From Populus alba (taxonomy: Eukaryota > Streptophyta > Magnoliopsida > Malpighiales > Salicaceae), in the NCBI RefSeq assembly GCF_005239225.2, contig NC_133299.1, positions 10,792,967 to 10,856,966 of the forward strand: a DNA stretch of 64,000 nucleotides, read 5' to 3'. Below, piece by piece: positions 1 to 12,043 of this stretch. Numbering within the stretch: the stretch's first letter is position 1; each line of letters begins with the position of its first letter. The position numbers and the translations under genes were made by a program. The notes beneath the pieces were generated by a model that made no database searches, had not been told where the DNA came from, and saw nothing but the letters and a program-made list of their open reading frames with translations.

Positions 1-37
1 GATTCTGCATTCCAGCGAATTGATTCGCTGGAGAATC
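1..37. repeat. Isolated hairpin related to the distant satellite arrays
   Basis: The inverted repeat CCAGCGAAT / ATTCGCTGG has a 2-nt loop and an outer GATTCT / AGAATC pair. The same CAGCGAAT / ATTCGCTG core builds the arrays at 39720-40330 and 49560-51862, so this may be the edge of a similar array lying left of the window. Confidence 0.5.
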
Positions 38-380
38 TAGTCACTAGCAAACCAATTTTTGCTTACTAATTTTTGCATCAGATTTACGTATTTGAATTGG
101 TTCAGTGATTAAAGTGATTGCATTGTGTGATTGTGTAATATGTGGAACCCTTGAATGTGAACATGTGGGTTCTTGAAATATGTATGGTGATGAGTTATGT
201 GATTTCAGAATGCAAATGTGCTGATTTGTGATCATTGATGTGTTAAATGGTGCGACTGGGATTGGACATTCGACCGAGCAAAGACACCCCACAAGAGGAA
301 TAAGCAGGTGGTTTCCACCTTTTTCTTGTATAATGTTAATGTTCTGAAATAACTTGTTTGAGGATGATATATTATTACGT
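38..380. other. Stretch without a recognisable gene
   Basis: AT-rich sequence with no convincing reading frame. Its right part, from about 310, appears to belong to the left arm of a large diverged inverted repeat. Confidence 0.5.
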
Positions 381-545
381 TGTGATGAATGTTAAACCAA
401 CTATAAAATGTTGATTGAGTTGTTGACAAATATTAAACTTATTATGAAATGTTAATTGAGTTGTTGACGAATTTTAAACCGACTATGAAATTTTGATTGA
501 GTTGTTGACGGATATTAAACCACTTATGAAATGTTGATTGAGTTA
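381..545. repeat. 41-bp tandem repeat, about four copies
   Basis: The phrase TTGATTGAGTTGTTGAC recurs every 41 bp (about 411, 452, 493, 534), separated by ATTAAACC..CTATGAAAT. The copies are diverged. The array abuts the 51-bp array that follows. Confidence 0.75.
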
Positions 546-548
546 TTG

Positions 549-1005
549 ATTAGTTTCGGCTAATGGCATCCAAGATGGATGTCCGGGTTGTGATTGATGA
601 TTAGCTTCGGCTAATGACATCCAAGATTGATGACTAGGTTGTATTTGATGATTAGCTTCAACTAATGGAATCTGAGATTGATGCTCGGGTTGTGTTTGAT
701 GATTAGTTTCGGTTAATGACATCTGAGATGGATGGCTGAGTTTATATTGATGATTAGCTTCGGCTAATGACATCTAAGATGAATGATCAAGTTGTGTTTG
801 ATGATTAGCTTTGGCTAATGGCATCTAAGATGAATGACAGAGTTGATTATGATGATTGACTTTGGCTAATGGTATCTGTAGAAATGATAGGTTTGATTTC
901 GTGATTAGTTTTGGTTAATGGCATCCGAGATGGATGGGTGAGTTTAAATGTTGCGATTGGCTATGGCTAAAAGTATCCAAGGTGGATGATCGAGTTAGGG
1001 TGAAG
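549..1005 (+). repeat. 51-bp tandem repeat array, orientation 1
   Basis: About nine diverged copies of a ~51-bp unit with core GATTAGCTTCGGCTAATG followed by (A/G)CATCNRAGATGGATG. Starts fall near 549, 600, 650, 701, 752, 803, 853 and 902. The same unit is present in opposite orientation at 4921-5590. Confidence 0.8.
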
Positions 1006-1310
1006 TAATTAACCTCAACCGATGTTAAACTTTGGCCCTACAACTCCTATGGAGATGTTAGGGCATGTGACTGAGAAAAGTACACTCAACAAAATAATAA
1101 GAGATGTACAATGCATACAAGTAAAAGAAGGAATCTACCTATTCTAAGTTAATAACAAAAAGTAATGATAATGTACTTCTAGTTGTTTATTATTATGTTA
1201 GATTATTTACAATTCTTGTATCCATGTTTTTTTTTATAACAGGGACATCACACAATCAAGGTGCGTAAGAATGCCCATTTCAAGGGTTCACATATTTTAA
1301 AAGGTGCTAT

Positions 1311-2220
1311 ATAATAATATGTCTTAGGTGTTATGTTGAATATTTTCCATTACTTTTGTATGGACTTGTAATGAAAATTGTAATGGAACACGAATGTGGA
1401 TGCGTAAACATGTAGATACGATGTTATGAATATATTTATGTAACATCCCCATATCCGGGATAAAACACAATCTCATGTCAACCGAAAAACAGAGTAATTA
1501 AATTTTTGTTCATATTAAAGTCTACCAAAATTTCGACGGAGTCTTCCCTATATCTAAAGGTTCCAAGTTATCGACATATAACTTGTTTACACTTCTAATA
1601 ACTCACATATCTTAAATCAATCACGACCCAATCATCTTGGGTCTCAATCCCACAAACATCATCATTCATATCAAACACAATATTTATAATATTCATTAAA
1701 TAACAAATATCATTATGGATGGATAAAAGACATAAATAGGCATACATGGAACATGGTTATATGAACTATAGAGTTAAGTTCATCTAATCAAGTTTAAACA
1801 TTAATTATACAAATTAAGTTATACAAATTTTTTTATATTTACAAAATGTAAGGTCATCCAACCGTACATTATCATAATAATAATGTGAATAAAAGCTAAC
1901 ATCTACTCCTACCGTACATGTGATGGTCCTGAAACAAAATACATATTATTGAAATATGAATATCACGATAAGTACAGTAACACAAATTTTCAATAATTTA
2001 AAAAGGTAGATATGTATTCTTATTATATTCCTTTTCCCTTTTCATTTCCATTAGAACTCCTTCTCATTCATCTACTGAAAACTGTTTCATCTCTCAGTTC
2101 CAACTTCCATTCAAGATTCCATTAAAATCAACCGCAACTGTTTCATCCACACATTACTCATACCCTTTTAATTGATATCATCATCATCCCATTAGCATTA
2201 ATATGGAGATTTCTTTATTT
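1311..2220. other. Stretch without a recognisable gene
   Basis: AT-rich spacer of the inverted repeat. A motif TGTAACATCCCCATATCCGG near 1439 resembles the start of many plant LTRs, but no partner LTR, primer site or coding domain was found. Confidence 0.4.
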
Positions 2221-2510
2221 GGGATCCTAACATACATTAAATGTATGCTAGTAAAAAATTACGGTGATCCCCTTATCATGGGATCCTAACATAAACTAAC
2301 CTTACTTGAGATCCTAACATATACTAAATGTATGCTAATCGATAGATGATGATCTCCTTACCCGGGATCCTAACATACACTAAATGTATGCTAGTAAAAA
2401 ACATGGTGATCCCTTTACTTAGGACCCTAACATACATTAAATGTATGCTAGTTGATACATGGTGATCCCCTTACCCGGGATCCTAACATACATTAAATGT
2501 ATGCTAGCCG
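2221..2510. repeat. ~59-bp tandem repeat with a palindromic core
   Basis: The phrase GGGATCCTAACATACATTAA recurs near 2221, 2280, 2310, 2364, 2422 and 2478, mostly about 59 bp apart. Each full unit contains the palindrome CATACATTAAATGTATG and ends in GGTGATCCCCTTA. Confidence 0.75.
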
Positions 2511-2985
2511 AAACACATATTACACTTCTCATAATTTCTTTGTCAGTGGTACTCCCATCACTTGGCAATTCACACAAAAGTCGTTCACCTTGAACACGCA
2601 TACATTTGGGATACTATTCGAAATAACAAAATCATTATACCAATTTCCATCCTTTCACATAATATCCAACGTTTGCAAATTCACATATCACATTATTAAC
2701 ATATTAAATTCTTGAATTTAACTAGAAAGTTTAGGTGAGGATCACCTACCTGCAGTAGAAACTTTACTCGTGCTCCCTTACGGCTGCTGCACCATTCATG
2801 TGGTCCCTCCTGCAATCACAAACTTATCTCATAAATTTTTCTTATTCAAGGATATGTTTTACAATAACTATATCAGTAGCTAATAGGTCTTTCTTGCAAT
2901 CATTTATTTCTTTTATATTTTATGTTTTTCTCACACCCATTACTATTATCATTCTTTGTCCAATCATAGTTATCATTCATTTCTT
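2511..2985. other. Stretch without a recognisable gene
   Basis: AT-rich DNA between two tandem arrays. Short open frames are present but have no recognisable motif. Confidence 0.4.
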
Positions 2986-3345
2986 TATATTTGAATTGTT
3001 ACTGTTTAAAGCTTGAATTGTTACTATCGAATGGTTACTGTCTAGACCTTGGACTATTACTGTCCCACCGTTGCTATCTAGACCTTGAACTGTTACTGTC
3101 CAACCATTACTGTCTTAAACCATTACTGTGCAATCGTTACTGTCTTGAACTGTTACTGTCTTCAACGACTGTTATTGTCCAACCGTTATTGTCTAGACCT
3201 TGGACTGTTATTGTCCAACCATGATTGTCTTGAACTATTACTGTCTAGACATTGGATTGCTACTGTCTAGACCTTAGACTATTACTGTCTTGAACTGTTA
3301 CTAACTAGACATTGAACTGTTACTGTCCAACCGTTACCGTTTGCA
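2986..3345. repeat. Short-period minisatellite (~18 bp and multiples)
   Basis: Variants of TTGAACTGTTACTGTC and CTAGACCTTGGACTATTACTGTC repeat throughout. Translation gives Leu/Cys/Tyr-rich runs, which are a by-product of the repeat rather than a protein gene. Confidence 0.75.
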
Positions 3346-4529
3346 GAGGTTGCATTCTGACCTCTTCTCAAATTTTTAACTATATCGGGAGTTCTAGGAC
3401 TCTGTTTCGAGCGAGGTTAGTCGCATTGGAAAGCTAAGACACGGGGCTACAAGTCATTTCAAATTCAATAATGAATTGATGCCTTGATGTTGAATTGTAG
3501 ATTAGGGTTCTTAGACTTGAATTGGGGAAAAAAGTATTTGTTGTTAAAATTAAGTTAATTCGTGTGATGCGAACCCTAGCGGAATTTAATGGAATTCACA
3601 ACCCTAAGATCAATCTAATCTAAGTTTGTTGAGATTTGAATGAGCTTACCACAATGGTAGACTTGCTCCAAGGCAACAAGACTATAAACCAACTCGATCA
3701 CAACGTTTACACCAGGAGATGAGCAAAAAAAGTATAAATTCACAACAGAGAATGGTCAATTCTTTGAAAAGTTGAAAGTTCAATCAAGACCCAAGATTGA
3801 GCAACCAAAAGTCGGCTACAATGCTAAAAATAAGATCAAAAGTCTGCCTTAAAATTATTCCTAAAAAGTATTTAAACTCCAAGCCAAAACCCTAGTTTCC
3901 CTAATGGGTCTCACATAAGTCCAATTTAAATAATAATCAACCCAAGCTCAAACTAGCCTAAAATAATTAAAATCAACAAAATAAACAAGTCTAAGACCCA
4001 AATTATAATGACCCGACTTTTTCAAGGCCAAAATCACTGGAATTGTTTTTTTGGAATCATTCGATTTCTGGGTGTTTTTCATCATATCATTCTTCAGGTT
4101 TATCATTGCATTTTGTTCATTAACAAGGCACAATCTATGTAGGATAACGTAAATCAACATTCCCATATAATAGATTCTTGATACACGTGTCCATAATATT
4201 ATATTTCCATACTCATAGGTTTACATTACATCATATCGACATACTAATAAATTACATTCTTGTTCTAATCTCGTTATCATCACGAGTTCATACAAGAGTA
4301 TCAAACAACAAGTTACACAACTAGTACTTTCATTATCCTAACTTCATATAATTTCACAACACGACATGTATATTCATACACATCATATCAACTTGTTTGT
4401 ACATTCATATCCGTGTTCCATTTCAAGTTTTCATTACCAGTCTTCACAAAAGTGGTCGGACGACTAATTGAGTGATTAACACATTTGTTCATACAGAACT
4501 CATATCACTCATAACACGTGCATATATAA
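3346..4529. other. Stretch without a recognisable gene
   Basis: Spacer of the inverted repeat. Nothing coding or structured was recognised on either strand. Confidence 0.4.
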
Positions 4530-5745
4530 TTCTTTTTCAAAAAGTGTGAGACGTGAAATGGATTTCCTCATACGCCATGTTGATATGATGTCCCTGTTAT
4601 AGCACAAGATAATTTCCAGCATTATAGGCAATTTAAAAGAAACATAGTAAAGAATATTAACGTTACATTTCATTCATGAATCAAAAGAGCATAATTCTTT
4701 CATTTCTCCTTACTTATGTAAATACCACTATTAATAATTCGTTAATTACTAAGGGTAATTACAATACTCAAACCCGGTCATTCATCTCGAATATTGTTGG
4801 CCAAACTAACATTATTCTTTGTTAAAGTACAACAATTATAGTTCTTTCATATACTTGGTATGTACAAAACATAGTTTACATTAATGCATCAATTCTTCAA
4901 ACTAACTCATAACTCTCAAATTCGACTATCCTCTTAGGATGCCCTTAGCCAAAGTCAATCATTTATTCATCCTAATCATCCACGTAGGATGGTATTAGTA
5001 AAAAATAGTCGTTTATTCACTAGTTAGGGTGTCATTAACCGAGGCTTCTCATTTATTCATCCTGGCCATCCACTTTGGACGCCATTAGTCATAGCTAATC
5101 ATTTGTTCACCCCATGCATCCACTTTGGACACCCTTAGTTATAGCTAATTATTTGTTCATCTCAGTCATCCATTTAGAATGTTATTAGTCGAAGCTAGTC
5201 ATTTATTCATCCTAGTCATCCATTTAGGATGCCATTAGCCAAAGTTAATCTATCATGTGTCTTGGTCATCCATTCAGATGCCATTAGTCGAACCTAATCA
5301 ATCATCTATCTCGATCATCCGAAGTTAATCAATCATCTGTCCCGGTCATCCATTCGAATGCCATTAACCAAAGCTAATGATTTGTTCATCCTAGTCATTC
5401 GCTCAAGATGTCATTAGCCAAAACTAATCATCATTTCTCCCGGTCATCCATTCAAATGCCACTAGCCGAAGCTAATCAATAACTTATCGTGGTCATCCAT
5501 TCAAATGCCATTAGCCGAAGCTAATCATTTGTTCATCTTGGTCATCCGCTTAGGATGTCATTAGTCGAAGTTAATCATCAACCAATCAAATGTTCCATAG
5601 GCGTCTTATGAAATCACTATAACATGGTAATATCCCTTGAATTGCTCATTCAAACAATTTGACAATCACTACAACATAATGGCAGACCTTTCGTGGTACT
5701 CGTATAGGTGTTCTGAAATAGTTTAACATTTCAGTAAACAATACA
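4530..5745 (-). repeat. Right arm of the large diverged inverted repeat
   Basis: Reverse-complement counterpart of 310-1310, holding TATAACAGGGACATCA (minus sense, about 4594-4610) and the 51-bp array. It ends where sequence of the LTR of element C begins (about 5747), so the whole 1-5746 block may be an insertion into that LTR. Confidence 0.5.
4921..5590 (-). repeat. 51-bp tandem repeat array, orientation 2
   Basis: About 13 diverged copies, plus-strand core GGATGCCATTAGCCGAAGCTAATCAT, spacing ~51 bp. This is the reverse complement of the unit at 549-1005. Confidence 0.8.
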
Positions 5746-5746
5746 G

Positions 5747-5965
5747 TGGAATCACTTCATTTCGACCTTTAGAGCTCACGCTCTGCACAAAACATCGACT
5801 GAAGGTCAAATATGTCAATTACCTCCAATTTACTCCCTTTTGCATCTTTCATCCAAAAATGCCTTCAAAACATAAAACAAAGAATATCAAGGCATTTTAT
5901 ATATAAAACATATGCAAAACACTAGTTAAATGTGGGTGAAACTATCGAATACTATGGTTGCATCA
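5747..5965 (-). repeat. Element C 3' LTR fragment
   Basis: 219 bp matching 39506-39719 closely, including the terminal GGTTGCATCA. Similarity stops at ~5747 (TGGAATCACTTC). The rest of this LTR is absent or lies beyond the window. Confidence 0.8.
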
Positions 5966-7460
5966 AATACCCCCACACTTAGCTCTTGCTCGTCCTCGAG
6001 AAAGGATAGGTAAAATCAAATTGAAGTTAAATTAAATCAAATCACTATGACCAATCTCCTAATCTCCCATCAATATCCAAGAATATATGCATTATAAACA
6101 AGAACACAATTAAGAAGGATAAAGAGTATAAATTTTCATGAATTTATTTACATGTAAACTTCAAAACTCAATTAATTGTCAGGATTGAAATGAAATCTAT
6201 GCCATGCCAAAGTGATAGGTCCTCTCATTGATACACACTCCAACACTCACGTGTTTAGGGCTTATGTGTTTAAATCTCTCAAATTCAATCAATGAATATA
6301 TTCTACCATAAGCTTGCTCTTCAATCTCATCTCCATTACTAACATATTACAAGCAATGCATGAATCAAAAGATCTTATTTCCAGCTGTAATGGGGCTAAG
6401 GTTAAGGTGAGGTAAAAGAGAGTAAAATAGAAGGTTCAAACCAAAAAAAGTAGAGCATTCTAAAAAAATGATATTTCAAACAAGATATTCCATCAAAGCA
6501 CATAAATTTTCCATCTTTAATCACCAATGCTTAACTTCTTTTGATTTCAAGCTCTTTCAACATAAAATCTTAAGAACATAAAGGAACACTTCTTTCTTTC
6601 TTTTTTTCTTTTTTTTGTTTTTTTTTTGTTTTTCACCTTCGACAACTTGCCCATATTTTCATCAAGCATCACTTCTTCTTTCTTTTCATATAATTTCCAA
6701 CCATAATTCCATAAGATATCACAAGTATATGCTCTACTAATCCTTGGCCAGGGGAAAAGGAAAACATATAAAAAGTTAAGGCTGATACATAGATAAAGCA
6801 AAGAAAAGATAAACAAGCTCAAAAGGGGCTCACTAAGGATAATATGCTTTAGGTTGGCTTTTTGGCTCAAATGGTTAAAATTCCTAATGCCTTTATCATC
6901 TTCATGTATATATGTAATGCGAATGTAATCTCAACAAGATATGAAGCAAGTTCTAGAGATACATATCATTGAAAGAATGCACACTCAAAGAATATAATGT
7001 TGAAGGCTCAAAAGCTTGCATTGGTATTACACTATAAAGTTAACATGGCATATTCTCAAAGTCAATCCCTAAACCAATTAAACCTTACAACTTACATGCA
7101 CACTCCTTCATTCGATTCATATCTCCATCTATCTCAATTAATTCTCATATATAATACTCATATTCTCATAAACCAATAGGAGTTCAAAAGATCAAACATA
7201 GAAATTTGTTTTTTTTTTTAACAACAAAGAAAATCAAAATAAGAAAACCAACATTCTCCCAATACCCCCACACTTAAAACACAACATTGTCCTCAATGTT
7301 GAAATAAAAGAAAAGGAATATAAGAGAATGATAAATATAAAGTAAAATGCAAAACATAAAAGATAAGGGAAAAAAAAAGCAAATCTTTTTTTTTTTTTGT
7401 GCTGGGTTGCCTCCCAGTAAGCGTTTTTGTTTAAAGTCATTGGCTTGACATGTTGCATGC
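5966..7460 (-). other. Element C 3' region with polypurine tract
   Basis: Non-coding stretch between integrase and the 3' LTR. At the LTR edge the minus strand reads CTAAGTGTGGGGGTATT, a polypurine tract. A second purine run (TTTAAGTGTGGGGGTATT, ~7262-7278) follows the palindrome ACATTGAGGACAATGT (7284-7299, minus sense). Homologues of this palindrome lie downstream of the LOG gene in elements A, D, E and F. T-rich and CT-rich runs occur at 6595-6640 and 7380-7400. No gene was recognised. Confidence 0.65.
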
Positions 7461-8412
7461 TCATTCTTCATAGATTGGTTTAGCTAACTCAACAGAAGTG
7501 GTGAGTTCTACCGTCCAACCTTCATAGAAAGGTTTCAAGTGATTCCCATTGACCTTGAGTACTTTGTTGGTTTCTAAACTTGTAATTTCAACTGCACCAT
7601 AAGGAAAAACATTAGAAACAACAAAGGGTCCAATCCAACAAGAGCGCAACTTTCTAGGAAAAAGTTTCAAACGCAAATGATAAAGAAGGACTTTGTCTCC
7701 AACATTAAACTCTTTTCTTGTAATCACTTGGTCATGGAGACTCCTAGTCTTTTCTTTGTAAATCCTTGCATTCTCATAAGCATCATTTCGAATCTCTTCC
7801 AACGTAATTCCAATCTTTTGGGGCACCAAAAGGATAAGCGACACTCATTCATTGTCTGTGATGGGGTGAATGACTCCTGTATCATGGAGGACAGTTTGCA
7901 AATCCAATGTTGATTCATGCATGTTTTGGGGAACACATATGTGCGTCTCCATCTCTTCTATCTCGGTAACATCATAGCCATAGCGCAAAGCTACGCTTAA
8001 TCCATCTTCACTAACAAAATCACAAACTTGTTGCACACACTTATTAACTTGGTCATAACATGTGATATAATAAACATTGCTATAAGGATATGTCATTGCA
8101 TCATGAAAATTAAATTCAATCTTTTCATCTCCTACTTCCATAGACAAAGTATCCTTACCACAATCAATCTTTGTGTTGGCAGTTTTCAAATGGTCTCCAA
8201 AACAATATAGGAGTGCTGGTTAATGAATCACAAGAATCATGTTTCATATCAAGAATATAAAAGTCACATGGAATAACCAAACTATCAATCTTGACTAGGA
8301 CATCTTCTATCACACCAAGTGGGTAAACAAAACTACGATCCGCAAGTTGTATTACAATACTAGTTTTATTCAAAGGCTCTAGACTAAGAGAATCATAAAC
8401 ATGTTTAGGCAT
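7461..8412 (-). pseudogene. Element C protease / RT stub / integrase C-terminus fusion
   Basis: 8412-8164 encodes a protease-like segment (IVIQLADRSFVYPLGVIEDVLVKID) matching the protease region of element A. 8189-7845 is a linker ending in VIHPITDNE, the normal lead-in to reverse transcriptase. A TGA then replaces the expected Trp. The next residues, [14 protein letters not shown], are the start of RT and run directly into [16 protein letters not shown], which is integrase C-terminal sequence. The junction near 7803 therefore removes the RT catalytic core, RNase H and the integrase core (about 2.2 kb by comparison with element D). The integrase tail ([23 protein letters not shown]) lacks a chromodomain, as expected for the Athila/Tat branch. 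Confidence 0.8.
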
Positions 8413-8461
8413 AACACTAATGGATGCACCTAAATCGCATAAAGCTCTTTTAAAACTAGCA

Positions 8462-10309
8462 TTACCAATAACATATGGGATAGTAAACGCACCTGGTTTT
8501 TTTTTGTTTCAAAGGCAGATTCTTTTGAACAACGGTAGATACAACTCCACCCATACTTATTGTTTCATGACCTTTCAGTTTGAAAGCTCTCTTGGTAGTA
8601 CACAACTCTTTTAAGAATTTTGCATACTTGGGAATTTGTTTGATAACATCAAGTAAAGGAATGTTGAGTTCTACTTTCTTGAAAACCTCTAAAATCTCTT
8701 TTTCTTTGTCTTCTTTCTTTGACCTAGAAGAACTCACAGGAAAGGGTGTAATTGTTTTAAAACTGGAATTCATTGAGTGAGGACTTACCTTTGGAGTGTT
8801 GGTCGATGTTTCAGTTTGTGGAGGAGGAGGATGTTCCTTCTTTGTACTCAATTCAATTTCTATCTTTTCTTCTTCCTCCATCTCAATTTGTTTCAACCTT
8901 TTCTCTTCAAGTTCTTTCCCACTTCGCAGCATGATCGCACTAACATTTTCTATTGGATTCAATGCTTGGGAGGGCAATTTTCCATTCATTTGTGCTTCCA
9001 ATTTCCCCACACTTGAAGCTACTTGCCCCATTTGCTTCTCCAAGTTGTGAATACTTGACCTTGTTTCCTATTGAAAAGACATGAAATTTTGTTGCAAGGT
9101 CACAGTGTTAGAAGCCAAAGTTTTCATCATCTCACGAAGATCATCACTTGATGATGACCCCATAACATTGGAGTTTGTGTGTGGAGGGGGTTGTCTTGCT
9201 TAATAATTCTGTTGGGGCTGAAATCCATGGGGATGGAACTGTTGGCCTTGATTGCCTTGTTGGGATGGGTTGCCATAGCGTAAGTTGGGATGATCTCTCC
9301 ATCCGGGATTGTATGTGTTGGAAAAGAGATCATATTTACGCTGGGGCTGTCCGTTGAATGCTCCATCAATTGCATGAGCTTATTCAATGTAATCTTCTTG
9401 CATTGTTGGGCACATATCCGAAGCATGTCCTTGTAAGGAGCATATGCTACAAACTTTCACCTGCTGCACATTTCCACAAGCCAAAGAACGCACAAGAGAA
9501 GTAAGATCATTAACTTTATTTTCAAGGTTAGAAATACTTACCTCATTTACTCGTTTGTTGGAGAAGTCTCCACGAGTGCCAAACTGTTTTGAGTTGGCTG
9601 CCATGTTTGAGATCAATTGGCATGCAGCCTCGGGTGTCTTATTCACCAATGCGCCTCCACTTACAACGTCAATGATACTATGGTCAGTAGGCATTAATCC
9701 TTCATAGAAATATTGAATGAGCAGCTGATCGGGTATTTGATGATGAGGGCATTGAATACACAGTTGCTCGAATCTTTCCCAATACTCGGAAAGTGTCTCT
9801 CCATGAGATTGTCGAATCCCACATATTTCTTTCCTTATATTGGCAACTCGAGATGCTGGGAAATACTTCTCAAGGAAGATCTTTTTCATACCATTCCAAG
9901 TTCCAATTGAACCTGGGAGAATAGAGAAAAACCATGTCTTTGTTGCCCCTTTTAGAGAGAAAGGGAAAGCTTTCAACTTAACCTGTTCTTCGTCAACTCC
10001 ATTCGGTTTCATGCCAACACAAACCATATGGAACTCCTTGAGATGAGTATGAGGATCTTCTCCTGCAAGACCATTAAATGTTGGTAACAAATGTATAAAA
10101 CCAGATTTGAGCTCAAAGTTTACATTATTATCGATGTTTATGCACAATGGTTGATTTTCCATGATAGGAGCAGCAAGCTCCTTGAGTGTTTGTTGTCGTG
10201 CATTAGCCATGGTGTTGAGGCGAGCTTCCTTTCGTAACCTGCGTAATGTTTTTTCTATTTCGAGATCTAACTGCACTTGACTTTGATTAGTAGAATGGGT
10301 TACTGGCAT
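8462..10309 (-). pseudogene. Element C gag
   Basis: The frame from the ATG at 10309 to 9380 encodes a Ty3/gypsy capsid region: FIHLLPTFNGLAGEDPHTHLKEF, KAFPFSLKGATKTWF, GIRQSHGETLSEYWERFEQLC. It continues to a CCHC knuckle, CSICSLQGHASDMC (C-x2-C-x4-H-x4-C). Beyond an in-frame break near 9380 the gag C-terminal region continues in pieces (9426-9127, 9043-8462), the last containing the conserved SAIMLRSGKELEE and IPLLDVIKQIPKYAKFLKELC. Gag forms the virus-like particle and packages the element RNA. A close but more decayed relative lies at 45775-46860. Confidence 0.8.
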
Positions 10310-10669
10310 AAATCATCAAGAAAACTCAAAAGAAACCAACCACGCAAGAGATAAAAAACAATGCAAATTGTACGAAAATCTTACGTTAGAAAACTAAAAC
10401 TACCTAAAAACCCTAGAAAACAGCGGAATTTGGCCTCGATAGAGTGGGGCTAGTGGTTTACCACTAGTCCTGTTTAGACCGTCGTTTCCCTTTAGGAAAC
10501 AAAAGACCGATACCTAATTCCACAAAAAAAATATGTTTTGAACAGTACTGCTGCCGTAATGAACAGTACCGCAGCAAGCAAAAATTTTGTTTGTTTTTTT
10601 TTTTTTCAGAAAAAGAAATAACAATCACATAAAATAAAAATAATAGCACAAGAATCAACTAAAATTACT

Positions 10670-10687
10670 TCCCCAGCAACGGCGCCA
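10670..10687 (-). promoter_or_regulatory. Element C primer-binding site (tRNA-Asp type)
   Basis: The minus strand reads TGGCGCCGTTGCTGGGGA, which differs at one base from the complement of a plant tRNA-Asp 3' end (TGGCGCCGTTGCCGGGGA). It lies a few bases inside the LTR end at 10696. Asp-primed sites are typical of Athila elements. Confidence 0.8.
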
Positions 10688-10695
10688 AAATTTGT

Positions 10696-11361
10696 TGTGA
10701 TGTCGCGGTCGCACAAATTAATTACCCTAGCTTCAAACACAACACACAAGATAGTATAGAGTAAGCAAGGGGTCGATCCCACGAGGAAGATTCAAGTCAG
10801 ATTTTTATGCTATACGTTATGCAATTGGGGGGGTTTGGATGTTATATAGGCTAAAGCAAAATAAAAACAGAATACTATCAAACAAAATTTAATAAAATCA
10901 AAAAATTATCAAGAGAACAAACCTTGGTCGCAAGCACACATCCACCTATAGAAATCAGAACTGATCATGAAAACAAAACATCAATTTATATTCTGAATAT
11001 TTATCTCTTCTTAACAATGGTTAGTTAACGGATCCGTCGTATAACTAACCCTAACCAACAAACAATCACAGTGTCCGCACTAATGATTTAATCCAATGGC
11101 AGCCTTAAGATCTAGATAAATTCATTAATCTTAACAACCAAGTTTTCTTCTTGTGTTGCTTTGATCGAATGTTCTCCCTAAGTTTAATAACGTAGTTCCG
11201 CTACAATTATCAAGCTCAGTTGCTTCACAAGTTTATATACCACAACTCCGGTTTTGATATCAAACTCAGCAATAAATTGTCTACAATAATAACTTAGAGT
11301 CCGCTCTAGCAATTAAAATAAACAATCATAGGAAAAATAAGCATAAGAGAACAAACATATT
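10696..11361 (-). repeat. Element C 5' LTR, PBS-proximal part
   Basis: Starts (plus strand) TGTGATGTCGCGGTC and is homologous to 47229-47870 of element H. It stops at the ATATT target site and resumes at 38775, showing that element A was inserted into this LTR. Confidence 0.85.
11357..11361. repeat. Target-site duplication of element A (left)
   Basis: ATATT directly before the LTR start TGATTAATAC. The matching ATATT is at 38770-38774, directly after the other LTR's terminal GTCA. Confidence 0.85.
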
Positions 11362-12035
11362 TGATTAATACTTAAAAGTGCATGTTTATCAAGGTTTTAT
11401 ATCATCATTTTGCACTTAAAGTATCAATAACTCCTTAACTAAAGCATGTTTTATAATAACAAGTTTGATACTATAAGATACCTTAATTTATGGTAAATGC
11501 TCATCTTAAATGCAGGTCTATCACATAAATGAAAAGATTGATTGATGAGTTTAAGTATTGAAAGTGAAAGGACAAAGAGATGGCCAAACTTAGAAAAGAG
11601 ATGCTGGTGCAGTCCAAACCGGAACATTGCTCGGTAATTGGATCATATCTGGAGCTCTAGATCTCGGATTTAGGTCCATTTTATATGGATGGAAAGGTAA
11701 GACAAAGGCCTACAACTTTAATGGGAGCCCAAGATTTAAAAAGGCCGTTTTGAAGTCCAAATTGAAGGAACAACGAAGAAGTCCGAAGCTGTCCTGCAGC
11801 TCAAACACTATTTAGTGTTCAGCCCATATCTTGAGTTCTAGAAGTCCAAATGACCTCATCTTTTTTTTGTTGGAAAGCTGAGACAATTTCCTAGAACATT
11901 CTTGAGGATTCTGGGAAAATTATGATGTTAGCAATGACGTTTTTTTCAGACAAGAAGATAAGGATTGTCACCAAGTCAAGATGTGGCCACCCACTCATCA
12001 ATTAGTCAACAAATCAATAGTTCCAAATTTTGGCC

Positions 12036-12043
12036 TATAAAAG
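12036..12043 (+). promoter_or_regulatory. LTR TATA box
   Basis: TATAAAAG in the context GGCCTATAAAAGGAGGCA, the only strong TATA in the LTR. It is preserved in the A 3' LTR (37667-37674), in E (24559-24566, minus) and in F (52536-52543). In D's 5' LTR it has become TACAAAAG (35961-35968), which would weaken it. Confidence 0.6.

Larger units (their letters stand above)
310..1310 (+). repeat. Left arm of a large diverged inverted repeat
   Basis: The arm contains the 51-bp array and then the segment ATAACAGGGACATCA (about 1226) with conserved sequence around it. The reverse complement of 4530-5745 shows the same parts in the same order: array, then TATAACAGGGACATCA. The arms are clearly diverged and their ends are approximate. 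Long arms made of subrepeats recall Foldback-type elements, but no terminal duplication could be assigned. Confidence 0.5.

Noticed and set aside
1439..1470. LTR start (TGTAACATCCCCATATCCGG)
   Set aside because: No second LTR copy, primer site, polypurine tract or coding domain was found to support an element.
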